Positions 1-7,011 of a stretch of 64,000 nucleotides of DNA are shown here, in pieces; the stretch's first letter is position 1, and the number at the start of each line of letters is the position of its first letter. The position numbers were made by a program, and so were the translations under genes. The notes beneath the pieces are model-generated. The model worked only from the letters and a program-made list of their open reading frames with translations, was not told the origin of the DNA and made no database searches. The DNA comes from Paenibacillus wynnii (GTDB lineage Bacteria > Bacillota > Bacilli > Paenibacillales > Paenibacillaceae). The DNA lies in assembly GCF_000757885.1 (NCBI RefSeq), contig NZ_JQCR01000001.1, positions 186,001 to 250,000 of the forward strand. Reading direction: 5' to 3'.

Positions 1-692
1 ATTGCTTCACTCGCGTTGCCGACGTAATAAGCGCCCTCGCGGATAAAACCGTTCAGTGCTGCTTGTGTCTTCTGTGCATCCGTAAGTTTACCGACGGTCG
101 TACCGATGGATGCCGCGTATTCCTTTTGCATAACGCTCAGATTCTTCGTTACGCCGACCGCATCCGCAAGCACGGAGTTACCGTTCTTAATCCCGTCGAG
201 TGACGCTTGTATTGCGCCCCCAAGCGTATAGAACGACTGTCGCCCGTATGCCGCTGAATCCGCGAGTGACGTAATCAGCTTCGTTGATTCATCGAGGTTT
301 AATCCGGTGGATAGCGCAGTCTTGTACGCTTGTGCCGCCTCGGTCAGCGATAGGAATCCGCGTGACGCCAATTCCTGTACGGCCGCGTTAGCATCGCGCG
401 TCTGTACGCCGAATCCTTTCGCCACCGCGTTAAGTCCCGCAAATGCCGCGTGTAACTTCGTAGCTTCGTTAACGGCGCGCTGCATCTCGTTAACTAGCTT
501 CGATAAGCCCGCGCCTGCCGTGAGTCCTGCGATTGCGCCGCCCATATCGCGGAATCCGTCAGCGCCGCGCCGCGTATCGCGCTCTAAATCCTGTATACGC
601 CGGCGCGCCTCCTCTAACTGGCGGCGAAACTCCGCGGTTTCGAGCGTGATCCTGGCGCGTATTTCTCCTACGTTAGAACCTCCGTTAGGCAA
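1..692 (-). CDS. Phage tail tape measure protein (N-terminal part, cut by window edge)
   Basis: The reading frame stays open from a TTG start at 690-692 to the left edge, giving about 230 residues. It begins MPNGGSNVGEIRARITLETA and continues with a helical, Gln/Arg-rich coiled coil, then an Ala/Gly-rich segment with GGAIAGLTAGAG and later GGAIQASLDGIKNG. This is the look of TP901/lambda-type tape measure proteins, which set tail length in siphophages. The TTG is preceded at suitable distance by a GGGGG run and overlaps the stop of the upstream 82-residue gene by a few bases, so translation is probably coupled. A non-TTG start slightly downstream cannot be excluded. The family call rests on composition and pattern, not on a search. 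Confidence 0.75.
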   Translation of the reverse strand, partial: MPNGGSNVGEIRARITLETAEFRRQLEEARRRIQDLERDTRRGADGFRDMGGAIAGLTAGAGLSKLVNEMQRAVNEATKLHAAFAGLNAVAKGFGVQTRDANAAVQELASRGFLSLTEAAQAYKTALSTGLNLDESTKLITSLADSAAYGRQSFYTLGGAIQASLDGIKNGNSVLADAVGVTKNLSVMQKEYAASIGTTVGKLTDAQKTQAALNGFIREGAYYVGNASEA

Positions 693-933
693 TTTTATCA
701 ACCCCCGGCAGCTTATTAATGATAGCAGCGATAGTTGAAATCTCAGTATGAGACGTTTCGGGGACCAGTCCTAGATTCATAAATAGCTCATAAAGAGCCT
801 TTAATATTTCTTCGCGAGTATCGAGTTTCTCTTGGTCCGTCCCGTTCGAATTTGGAAGTTGTTCTAAAAGCTCGTACATGTTAACAATCGCCCTGATATT
901 CGCTTCTAGCGCCTGCTGTATAAGTAAGTCCAC
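685..933 (-). CDS. Small phage protein upstream of tape measure gene (82 aa)
   Basis: The GTG start is preceded by GGGGGAG five bases upstream. The 82-residue product is predicted helical, with an acidic middle and a leucine-rich second half, and has no motif I recognise. Its place directly before the tape measure gene is where many siphophages carry tail assembly chaperones, so that role is possible by position only. Its stop overlaps the tape measure start by eight bases. No slippery sequence joining it to another frame was obvious. Confidence 0.6.
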   Translation of the reverse strand: MDLLIQQALEANIRAIVNMYELLEQLPNSNGTDQEKLDTREEILKALYELFMNLGLVPETSHTEISTIAAIINKLPGVDKIA

Positions 934-968
934 GTTATCTCCCCCTTATAATTAAAAAGAACCGGCGA

Positions 969-1562
969 TTACTCGCCAGTCCCTTCCGTTTGTGCTTCGT
1001 AGTCTCTTTTCGTACTTGCATATCGTGCAATGATCGCCGGACTCGGATTCCGCTGCGCTGCGGTCTTCGCCGCCTCGACATCCTCCGCTGTAACCTTAAC
1101 TTCCGCAGGTGCTGGCGGCCGTTCCGACGGATTCTCCTGCTCTCGCTTGATGCGGGAGTATAGCGCCACGTTATCAATTGAGGCGTTAAGCTTAGCGAGT
1201 CTCCACGCATCCCGTACGTCTTTAGGCGTCAATTCATCGCCATTCTGCAGCTTGGCGCGGAGGCTTGTCGCCGTCGTGCGCAAGTCCTTGAACGTGGTCT
1301 TATCGTCTTCATACGCCTCATAACGATCTCGGAGAATTGCCGCGCGACTGAGATCGTCAGCGTCTCCGGTCGTGGCTGCGTGTGCTTCCGCGTCCTTTAC
1401 ATAACCTTCGTTCGGACAGCCTACAAACTCAAATAGTGCGCCTTCCGTAAACATGGCCGTGATTGTATCGTCATAGTCACTTTTTGCGGAAGCATAGCGC
1501 GCCATCTTTTCCGGATTGCCTTTCGAGAGCTTCTCCATCTCGCGGAGCTTAGCGAATTTCAC
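969..1562 (-). CDS. Helical phage protein with repeated terminal motif (197 aa)
   Basis: The GTG start follows AAAGGCGG by eight bases and lies next to the stop of the upstream gene. The protein is helical and highly charged. A motif of the form NP..(M/I)ARYAS.K.DY occurs near residues 16-30 and again near residues 172-189, so the two ends look like copies of one module. A Pro/Glu-rich linker (RPPAPAEVKV) precedes the second copy. I do not recognise the family. By position, between the replication genes and the tape measure gene, a structural or tail-assembly role is possible. Confidence 0.6.
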   Translation of the reverse strand: MKFAKLREMEKLSKGNPEKMARYASAKSDYDDTITAMFTEGALFEFVGCPNEGYVKDAEAHAATTGDADDLSRAAILRDRYEAYEDDKTTFKDLRTTATSLRAKLQNGDELTPKDVRDAWRLAKLNASIDNVALYSRIKREQENPSERPPAPAEVKVTAEDVEAAKTAAQRNPSPAIIARYASTKRDYEAQTEGTGE

Positions 1563-1563
1563 A

Positions 1564-2172
1564 TTAAGCGCCGCCTTTCAATTCAGCGTTATCCGGCTTT
1601 TGACCTAGCGCGAGCTTTTGGATGTCCTCGGGCTTAATAACATAGCGCGCTGACTTGCTGAAATAGTCCGGCTTTTGCAGCTTGTAAACGTACCGGTTAC
1701 TTAGTCCGTAGTTAGGATCTAGCGTATAAACGACGCTTTCCCGTTCCACTTCAATCGCTTGAACAGACGCGGCACATGCGGCATAGGCCCGGTAATAATC
1801 ATCGCGAGCTTTTTCTAGCGCAGCGGCTAACGGGTTAAACACTTCCGCGCGGTATTTCGGCAGGTAATCCGTATTCCAAGCGATCATAACTTCGTCCGCC
1901 GGCATTTTCCCTTTGACTCCGGCGCTCATAGTAAGCGCGAGATCCTTCCGGCGGAACTCTTTTTCAGCGGCGGCAAGTTGATCGCTCAGACTATCGAGCT
2001 TAGCCGTAACATCTGCGCCGGACTCAAAAGATTGCTTCATAGTGGTTGAATACTCCGCCTTGATTGCCTGAACGCGCTCAAGCGCAGAGTCGCGTTCTCG
2101 TTGAAATACTCCCTGTTTACCGGAGATGGCCTCCTGTTCTTTTAGAAAGTCCTTAATTTTAGTAAATTGCAT
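1564..2172 (-). CDS. Coiled-coil phage protein (202 aa)
   Basis: I use the ATG at 2170-2172, because GAGAGGGCGG sits at a suitable distance before it; a start 18 bases earlier would lack this. The first 80 residues form a likely coiled coil rich in Gln, Glu, Lys and Ala. The C-terminal part has aromatic residues (YGLSNRYVYKLQKPDYF). A stretch K.EY..T......F.SGA resembles K.DY..T......F.EGA in the next gene, so the two could be distant relatives. It overlaps the 3' end of the upstream gene by 14 bases. Function unknown. Confidence 0.6.
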   Translation of the reverse strand: MQFTKIKDFLKEQEAISGKQGVFQRERDSALERVQAIKAEYSTTMKQSFESGADVTAKLDSLSDQLAAAEKEFRRKDLALTMSAGVKGKMPADEVMIAWNTDYLPKYRAEVFNPLAAALEKARDDYYRAYAACAASVQAIEVERESVVYTLDPNYGLSNRYVYKLQKPDYFSKSARYVIKPEDIQKLALGQKPDNAELKGGA

Positions 2173-3049
2173 ACTTATCCGCCCTCTCAATTTTGATTAA
2201 TAGTGTTTTTATGTGTTTAGCCATCCACGCCCGCCATCTCGGTAAAGGCGGTAGTTTCGACGCTTCTTCTTCGACCGGCTCCGGCTGCGGTACGTACATC
2301 TCGCGGAATATATCCGGATCACTTTCAACATTCCGCCGCGCTGCTGTACGTGTGTCGCTCGGATGCTTGGCGAATACGGTTATGCCGGGTTCTCCCATGC
2401 ACGCACCATATAGCGCCCGATCCGACGTCCATACGTCAAACGTGTCGATATGGCGATCCTCCGCAAAGTCCCGCATTGCTGCGATACATACGCTAGGGTC
2501 CGATATGGCGAGAACAAACGGCTGTATGAGCTGTCCGTCCCCACCGTAGATATCGACGCAGAACAACGTTATACCGTCAAAAGGCAGATACTCCGCGACT
2601 AATAAACGACATGTTACGCTCTCCTCCCTTTGCAGCGCATCGTTAGCCAGCGCCATTAACTCCGGGATGCTCCGCTCAATTCCCCACTTATGCGCAACCT
2701 TTACCGCGACCCCTCGCGAAAGTGAGAAGACGTTAATAAGCGCCTCAAGCTCACGATATCGGCGGAAGTGTGGCGTGTTAGCGCGAATAATAAGTAGCTC
2801 CGTAGTTGGATCGACCGCGCTAAGTATATCCGCAGCGATTAGCGGTATAGCCTGGCGCGTTGATACGTTGCGTAGCGTGTCCGGCCCGTAATAGAGCGAA
2901 CACACCGCATACGGCTCGTACCAAACGCGTCCGTCCTCCGTCATGCTGCGGTGTGATAACCTAGCGCTGGCGGCTATACGTCCGTCCTGCATATTGATAA
3001 TCGCAAGGTGTGCATACGTTATTTGGCTATCCGCTAGGCGCTCAGTCAT
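2159..3049 (-). CDS. Phage protein, possible degenerate RNase H-like fold (296 aa)
   Basis: The ATG start overlaps the stop of the cold-shock gene as TAATG. The first half runs strand (YAHLAIINMQDGRIAAS), strand, helix, strand (TTELLIIRANT), helix, then VAVKVAHKWGIERSIPELMALANDAL. That order and the H-x-x-G...PE..ALAN.AL ending recall the RNase H fold of phage and retroelement RNases. The usual first aspartate motif is not clearly present. A second, shorter strand-rich repeat follows (CVDIYGGDGQ, then DVWTSD). The C-terminus is proline-rich and then basic (RWRAWMAKHIK). The gene call is firm; the fold assignment is inference from pattern alone. Confidence 0.65.
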   Translation of the reverse strand: MTERLADSQITYAHLAIINMQDGRIAASARLSHRSMTEDGRVWYEPYAVCSLYYGPDTLRNVSTRQAIPLIAADILSAVDPTTELLIIRANTPHFRRYRELEALINVFSLSRGVAVKVAHKWGIERSIPELMALANDALQREESVTCRLLVAEYLPFDGITLFCVDIYGGDGQLIQPFVLAISDPSVCIAAMRDFAEDRHIDTFDVWTSDRALYGACMGEPGITVFAKHPSDTRTAARRNVESDPDIFREMYVPQPEPVEEEASKLPPLPRWRAWMAKHIKTLLIKIERADKYAIY

Positions 3050-3393
3050 TAATCGACCAACTTAACGAGAGTAGCGCAGGGCTTACCGTTGCGGTCCGTC
3101 CCTGTCTCGATCTCAACGTTGTCGCCTGGATTTAGGTACAGCGTATCGGAATCGTCGGCTAATGCGCTGAGGTGAAAGAAGTGATCACATTTCCCGCGTA
3201 CTCCGATAAATCCGAAACCGCGATCCGGGTCATAGCGGAGGATAACTCCCGGCAACCGTTGCGGCTGCGGTTCTGCTTTAGTACGCTTCTCTTTCTTAGG
3301 TGCGCGTGGGCTTCTCGCAATGGATGGTCCGATTCCATGAATTGACTCGCCGCTTTCACTGCCTCCACGCCATACATTCATTTCTTCAAACAT
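3049..3393 (-). CDS. Phage cold-shock-domain protein with basic N-terminal extension (114 aa)
   Basis: The ATG at 3391-3393 has AAGGAG nine bases upstream, which fixes the start. Residues 46-113 form a cold-shock domain with RNP1-like RGFGFIG near 58-64 and RNP2-like DHFFHLS at 70-76, then NPGDNVEIETG. Such domains bind single-stranded nucleic acid. Residues 25-47 are a Lys/Arg/Pro-rich tail not found in host CspA-type proteins, which are about 66 residues. It sits in an overlapping small-gene run and could serve RNA or ssDNA handling during phage growth, which is inference. Confidence 0.8.
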   Translation of the reverse strand: MFEEMNVWRGGSESGESIHGIGPSIARSPRAPKKEKRTKAEPQPQRLPGVILRYDPDRGFGFIGVRGKCDHFFHLSALADDSDTLYLNPGDNVEIETGTDRNGKPCATLVKLVD

Positions 3394-3583
3394 AGTTGAT
3401 TGCTCCTTCTCGTATTTTAATTGGTACTGCTTGCTTCCAAAACCGAGGCGCTGCCGACTTGACATATACGTCAGACACGCTATCTCCAAAGATAAGCTCT
3501 CGCTCCTGTCCTGTCTTAACGTTTAGTAGCCGGACGATCCTGTGGTATTTGACTGCTTGGATATCGGTTATCTTAATCTCCAC
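3386..3583 (-). CDS. Small phage protein (65 aa)
   Basis: Two GTG codons compete as start. The second, at 3581-3583, lies eight bases from GGAGG, while the first touches the ribosome binding site, so I take the second. The product starts MEIKITDIQAVKYHRIVRLL and looks like a compact beta-rich protein with a basic C-terminus. It overlaps the cold-shock gene by eight bases. No family is recognised. Confidence 0.6.
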   Translation of the reverse strand: MEIKITDIQAVKYHRIVRLLNVKTGQERELIFGDSVSDVYVKSAAPRFWKQAVPIKIREGAINYV

Positions 3584-3602
3584 CGTCACCGCCTCCTTAG
3601 TC

Positions 3603-3770
3603 TTAGCGCCGTACTACAACGTTTTTCAGATAGCGGCAGGATATCGAGTCTTCCCCGCGCCCCACTTTGCACCGCTTATTCGTCTTACTCATGGCGTGCA
3701 GTAGCGCACACGTCCCGTCCGGTTTGTAGTACGGACAATACGTTTTTGCGTCATCTAAGCGTTCATTCAC
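3603..3770 (-). CDS. Four-cysteine phage miniprotein (55 aa), possible zinc site
   Basis: The GTG start overlaps the stop of the upstream gene as GTGA, which implies coupled translation. Cysteines lie at about residues 12, 21, 34 and 45 in a basic 55-residue chain beginning MNERLDDAKTYCPYYKPDG. Four well-spaced cysteines suggest metal binding or a small knuckle. The spacing is not one I can assign to a named finger. It is too short for most automated gene calls. Confidence 0.55.
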   Translation of the reverse strand: MNERLDDAKTYCPYYKPDGTCALLHAMSKTNKRCKVGRGEDSISCRYLKNVVVRR

Positions 3771-4036
3771 TGGCGCATCCACTCCTCCGCAAACATCTCC
3801 GCAACACCTGGAACGGTGGACGAGAACGTTAGCTTTGCGTTCTTATCGATTTTCTGCGCCCGTGCTGCTCCGATCGCAAGCGAAGACGCTGCGGAATGGA
3901 CAGGATCGCGTAACAGCGAGATATTATATGAGCGCGGGAATGCCTCGCGTGGCTTAACGGATACTGCCGAGTCATATACGCTGACGGATTCGTTTACCGT
4001 GTCACCGCTAACTTCTAAACTATGAACTACGTACAT
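3767..4036 (-). CDS. Small phage protein (89 aa)
   Basis: The ATG has AAGGAAGG at good distance upstream. The 89-residue protein starts MYVVHSLEVSGDTVNESVSV and ends FAEEWMRQ. It is Ser/Ala/Val-rich with no recognisable motif. It overlaps the end of the preceding frame and the start of the four-cysteine gene, in the tight packing typical of phage early genes. Confidence 0.55.
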   Translation of the reverse strand: MYVVHSLEVSGDTVNESVSVYDSAVSVKPREAFPRSYNISLLRDPVHSAASSLAIGAARAQKIDKNAKLTFSSTVPGVAEMFAEEWMRQ

Positions 4037-4377
4037 GTTACGCCTTCCTTTCCGAGTGTAATTATGTCGATTTCTCCTTGCGTATCGCCGTAAATGAGCA
4101 CGCCAAATAAGCCCGGAAGGTGTTTATACCTCCGAACCCTAGCGAGCCTAATTTCAGGCGTTTATGACGTGATTTGAACAGCGAACATACGGCGGATTGT
4201 ACGACTATACGATGCAGGCACGCGATACTGTAGCGCTGTAATTTCCCCGCCAATGCCTCCGTAATATGTGGCGCTGATCTGAAAATCGTAGCTGCGGCGA
4301 ATCTTCGCCATGATTGCACGATCCGTCGTAAAAGCCTGGATATTGCCGGCTGCATCGTACCATAAAGAATTGTCCAT
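4027..4377 (-). pseudogene. Small phage gene interrupted by an in-frame TAA
   Basis: An ATG at 4375-4377 opens a 71-residue frame starting MDNSLWYDAAGNIQAF and ending FAVQITS at a TAA (4162-4164). The same frame then stays open for 44 more codons (TPEIRLARVRRYKHLPGLFG and onward) to a TAG at 4027-4029, ending inside the start of the next gene as phage neighbours usually do. No start codon with a ribosome binding site explains the second part alone. The simplest reading is one 115-residue protein split by a nonsense mutation. Stop readthrough or a genuine 71-residue protein are alternatives. The ribosome binding site of the first part is weak. Confidence 0.45.
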
Positions 4378-4480
4378 TTAATATCGTCCATTCGTTCGGC
4401 CTAGCGGTGTGCCGTGTGGATTGTTCCCGCGTGTTGCCCGCAAGTTTAAACGCCATTGCGTAAGGCTTTACGACAAGTAA

Positions 4481-4702
4481 CTACCCTATATTAGCGGAAG
4501 TTCTTGCGTCCTTAACCGCTTTAACAACTTCTTCACTCATGCCGAATCTCTGAGCCACTCTGACCCGCAAATTATCGGAAACGTTTCGGTAGCCAGACTC
4601 CGCAGAAGCTATGCACGATTTAGAAACGTTAAGCGCCGCCGAGAATTGCAGCTGCGTCATACCATGATAAATACGAATTGCTCTCAATGCCTCTCTGTCC
4701 AT
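4481..4702 (-). CDS. XRE-family helix-turn-helix protein (73 aa)
   Basis: AAAGGAG lies before the ATG. The 73 residues consist almost wholly of one HTH_3-type domain: helix 1 (EALRAIRIYHG), MTQLQFSAALNVSKSCIASAESG as the HTH with the typical Q..(F)A..L.VS...I...E.G pattern, then helices 4-5. This is a DNA-binding regulator of the Cro/C1 type. It is separate from the plus-strand repressor at 8576 and could control the middle or late leftward genes. The intergenic space before it (4703-4847) has no clear gene. Confidence 0.75.
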   Translation of the reverse strand: MDREALRAIRIYHGMTQLQFSAALNVSKSCIASAESGYRNVSDNLRVRVAQRFGMSEEVVKAVKDARTSANIG

Positions 4703-4847
4703 ATCACAAAACTCCTTTCTACTATTAAATGGTCACATAAGGCGAAATAAAAAAAAATACGTCACTCCGCCGGGCGCCGGAACGAGGTAATTGAGGAAGT
4801 TAATAACACCCTTTCCCTCTATCCAAAGTTGTCGCCAGCTAAAAAAG

Positions 4848-5273
4848 TCAGTATTCAACCTTCCTAATTGGCTTTTTTCGGCCTCCCATTCTATCGTAAC
4901 GATCGCGCGCTGCCTGTATATATGGTAGCTTGTCCGGATCGAACGGCTTTTCCTTCCGCCATATCGCGGATAACCACGCAGCCTCATCGTAACGACGCTC
5001 TTTTTTCGTTTTCTTCGGCTTCTGCGGCTGCCTTGCGCGCTGTTCCGCCTTCTGATCCGTCTTCCGTACGGTCTTGCACGACGGTCCGCACACTTTCGCG
5101 TTTCCTGGCCGTGTCTTATCGCGAAAATAATAGTTACACGTTGCGCAGCGCTTAACCTTCGCTTCGTCCGGAGGGTTCCGCATCAAGTGCCTGATAAGAT
5201 CGAGCGCTTCTGTTGGCGTCATGCCTTCCGTGAGTTCGCGCATAAATTCGACTGCGCCTTCGCCTGGCTCCAT
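4848..5273 (-). CDS. Phage protein with CGNR-like zinc finger (141 aa)
   Basis: The ATG at 5271-5273 has GGGGGGAG five bases upstream; an earlier in-frame GTG lacks this. The N-terminal 35 residues are helical. A zinc-binding module follows with C43-x2-C46, an F.DKTRPG turn and C62-x3-C66, resembling CGNR-type fingers. A strongly basic helix (QKAEQRARQPQKPKKTKKER) comes next. A DNA- or RNA-binding role is likely. Its promoter region contains one copy of the 30-bp repeated motif (5293-5328), which lies immediately before the primase gene end. Confidence 0.65.
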   Translation of the reverse strand: MEPGEGAVEFMRELTEGMTPTEALDLIRHLMRNPPDEAKVKRCATCNYYFRDKTRPGNAKVCGPSCKTVRKTDQKAEQRARQPQKPKKTKKERRYDEAAWLSAIWRKEKPFDPDKLPYIQAARDRYDRMGGRKKPIRKVEY

Positions 5274-5292
5274 ACTTCTTACTCCCCCCCGT

Positions 5293-5328
5293 GTACGAAT
5301 TTGCACTTAATAGGTTTATTTATATCTT
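5293..5328 (+). repeat. Repeated ~30-bp motif, copy 1
   Basis: The core TTGCACTTAATAGGTTTAT is preceded by GTACGAAT. It matches the copy near 6934-6970 in the opposite orientation with very few differences, so the two copies flank the primase/winged-helix pair as inverted repeats. In this orientation it resembles a promoter (TTGCAC, 16 bases, TATCTT) pointing into the 3' end of the primase gene. Confidence 0.6.
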
Positions 5329-5347
5329 TTAGAGAAAGAGATAACTG

Positions 5348-6733
5348 TTAGGAAGCCATAGTCAGCGCCTCATACTGTCTGCGTGGCAGCGCATCCTTTA
5401 AGTCGCTATCCTCGTAGAAATGGTGCAAACAATCGGCCAGCCCGGTTTCTTTCGTAACTTCGTACTCCTCGCCGCCGGCGGCTAAAGTCATTCGGTAAAT
5501 ATTCGGCTTCTTTTTGAACGTACCTCTTACTTTTTGGTCGCGCTTAACAATCTCGATAACGCCGATATTCTCTAGTTGATTGATCTGCGTCTTAGCTGTC
5601 CGTAAACAAAGACCCGATGCTTCCGCCATTTGGTTAAACACCATAAAGAATGTACCGGACGCGCTCGCCCAACGCTTAGAATGAATAAGTAACGCATACG
5701 CCAGCGCCTTATGACTCTTTTGCGGACAGCGGCGGATAATATCGTCGATCTCGCAGAAGGATACGGTAAGATCGCGCTGTCCACCGTTTAGCGTTAGGTT
5801 TTTATCGTAAACATAATCGACGCATTTACGTAAGTCTTCCGCACAATACTCCGCAGACGATTCATAAAACCCGGACTCCTGCCACGCAAGCCACTCCGTT
5901 ATAGATTCGACCGCACCTGCGCGATCAACTCCGTTATGGTTAAAGAGCCGCGCAAGTAGTAAAAACGAATTATGACGCTGGCCGGGACCGGTTAATCCGT
6001 TGTGATAGCGTTCGGCGGCGCGTGTCAGCGAGTAGCTTTCGTCCTGTGCGTACGTTTCTAGCGGCGTATGGCGAGCGATTACGTTTTCCATTTCGGCGGC
6101 ATCATCAAGATCATGCGCCATATCATCGCGGCTAATAATGAGTGTGTGGTCCGTCTTATTGATGGCGTGAAGGTAGGCGGTAGACTCTTCGCGGTTCATA
6201 ACGCGCAGGCCATCCTCAATGCGGCAGAACCCGCAGAAGTTGCCGGTCTTTTGGTGCGTTCCGATCGGTAGTTTTACTCCTTGCTGCGCAGACGGCCGGA
6301 ACTCAACCTCGCCGCCTTCAACGCCGCTTACCTCCGCTAGTGATACGATGAAAGCGAAGAACGTACGCGCCGTTTCGACCGGAATAGCCATATCGAAGAA
6401 AAGATCGACGTGATAACCTTTGTTTCCGGAGTAGCTGATAGCGTATTCATGAGCGCCGACCGAATCAAGTGCAGCCGCGAGTTTATACGTTACCCACTTC
6501 GCCAGTTCCAGGCTATGCTTAAAGTCGACGTCGAACGTTAGAAACTTCGTAAAATGCTGACCGCTGAATGTTCCGACCGTTGTGCGGCCGTTAATGTGCG
6601 CGTCCATTTGGTAGCGGCGTAGTGGTTTAGCGCGTTCTGTAACCGTACAATAGAAGCCGCCGCGAAACTGCAGTAGATAGTGATGATTTTGAATCACGTA
6701 TAGCTCGTATAAGCGGTCGATTACGTCGGGCAT
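5348..6733 (-). CDS. AEP-type primase with C-terminal winged helix (replication protein)
   Basis: The 461-residue protein carries archaeo-eukaryotic primase motifs: FLTFDVDF (D68, D70) as the metal-binding hhDhD, SGNKGYHVD near 102-110, and VKLPIGTHQKTG near 153-164. These match the primase domain type described in TOTE-like and other mobile-element systems. The last third, around GLCLRTAKTQINQLENIGVI, is a winged-helix DNA-binding domain, so one chain may recognise an origin and prime it. The start overlaps the upstream winged-helix gene as ATGA, and AAGGGGGG precedes it. No separate helicase gene is visible in the window. Confidence is high for the primase family and moderate for the role as element initiator. 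Confidence 0.85.
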   Translation of the reverse strand: MPDVIDRLYELYVIQNHHYLLQFRGGFYCTVTERAKPLRRYQMDAHINGRTTVGTFSGQHFTKFLTFDVDFKHSLELAKWVTYKLAAALDSVGAHEYAISYSGNKGYHVDLFFDMAIPVETARTFFAFIVSLAEVSGVEGGEVEFRPSAQQGVKLPIGTHQKTGNFCGFCRIEDGLRVMNREESTAYLHAINKTDHTLIISRDDMAHDLDDAAEMENVIARHTPLETYAQDESYSLTRAAERYHNGLTGPGQRHNSFLLLARLFNHNGVDRAGAVESITEWLAWQESGFYESSAEYCAEDLRKCVDYVYDKNLTLNGGQRDLTVSFCEIDDIIRRCPQKSHKALAYALLIHSKRWASASGTFFMVFNQMAEASGLCLRTAKTQINQLENIGVIEIVKRDQKVRGTFKKKPNIYRMTLAAGGEEYEVTKETGLADCLHHFYEDSDLKDALPRRQYEALTMAS

Positions 6734-6912
6734 CAGTGGCCCCCCTTCCCGATGTTTAGTTTATAGAACAATAATCCGCCGACTTGAATCATATCGAGAA
6801 CCCCGGCGCGCTGCATTTCGTCTGCACTAACTCTGACATCACTTAGCGGTAGTCCCGTCATGTGCGCTAACTCTGCATAGGTTATTGGTGCATATCCATC
6901 AGGTATTCTCAT
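6733..6912 (-). CDS. Small winged-helix-like protein (59 aa) upstream of primase
   Basis: The ATG at 6910-6912 is preceded by AGGAGG. The 59-residue product contains ITYAELAHMTGLPLSDVRVS followed by ADEMQRAGVLDMIQVGGLLF, a helix-turn-helix plus wing pattern. Its TGA overlaps the primase ATG, so the two are one translational unit. It may regulate or load the primase; that is inference from context. Confidence 0.65.
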   Translation of the reverse strand: MRIPDGYAPITYAELAHMTGLPLSDVRVSADEMQRAGVLDMIQVGGLLFYKLNIGKGGH

Positions 6913-6933
6913 CTGTTCCCTCCTAAGTCCTAG

Positions 6934-6961
6934 AGTGTATAAATAAATCTATTAAGTGCAA
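6934..6961 (-). promoter_or_regulatory. Promoter of the winged-helix/primase operon
   Basis: On the minus strand TTGCAC (6956-6961) and TACACT (6934-6939) are 16 bases apart, about 20 bases before the ribosome binding site. The -35 lies inside one copy of the repeated 30-bp motif, so the same element could serve as operator. Confidence 0.5.
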
Positions 6962-6970
6962 AAACGTACA
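6934..6970 (-). repeat. Repeated ~30-bp motif, copy 2
   Basis: On the minus strand this copy reads GTACGTTTTTGCAC and then TTAATAGATTTATTTATA. It is the best promoter match of the three copies and lies directly upstream of the winged-helix/primase operon. Confidence 0.6.
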
Positions 6971-6975
6971 GGAAC

Positions 6976-7011
6976 ATAAAAAAGACGCATCCCTTTTACC
7001 GGGCGCGTCTT
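6976..7011 (-). terminator. Intrinsic terminator of the early leftward genes
   Basis: Read leftward, AAGACGC (7005-7011) pairs with GCGTCTT (6982-6988) and a T run follows. It ends transcripts from the small genes upstream before the primase promoter. Confidence 0.55.

Noticed and set aside
935..1210. Arg-rich 91-residue leftward frame
   Set aside because: Lies inside the 197-residue gene in another frame, has low-complexity Arg/Ser content and no ribosome binding site.
4062..4391. 109-residue leftward frame
   Set aside because: Runs in a different frame over the better MDNSLWYD frame; its composition looks random and it lacks a ribosome binding site.
4733..4858. Possible 41-residue frame after the zinc-finger gene
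   Set aside because: Only a TTG touching GGAAGG could start it, which is too close; composition is plausible but support is too thin.
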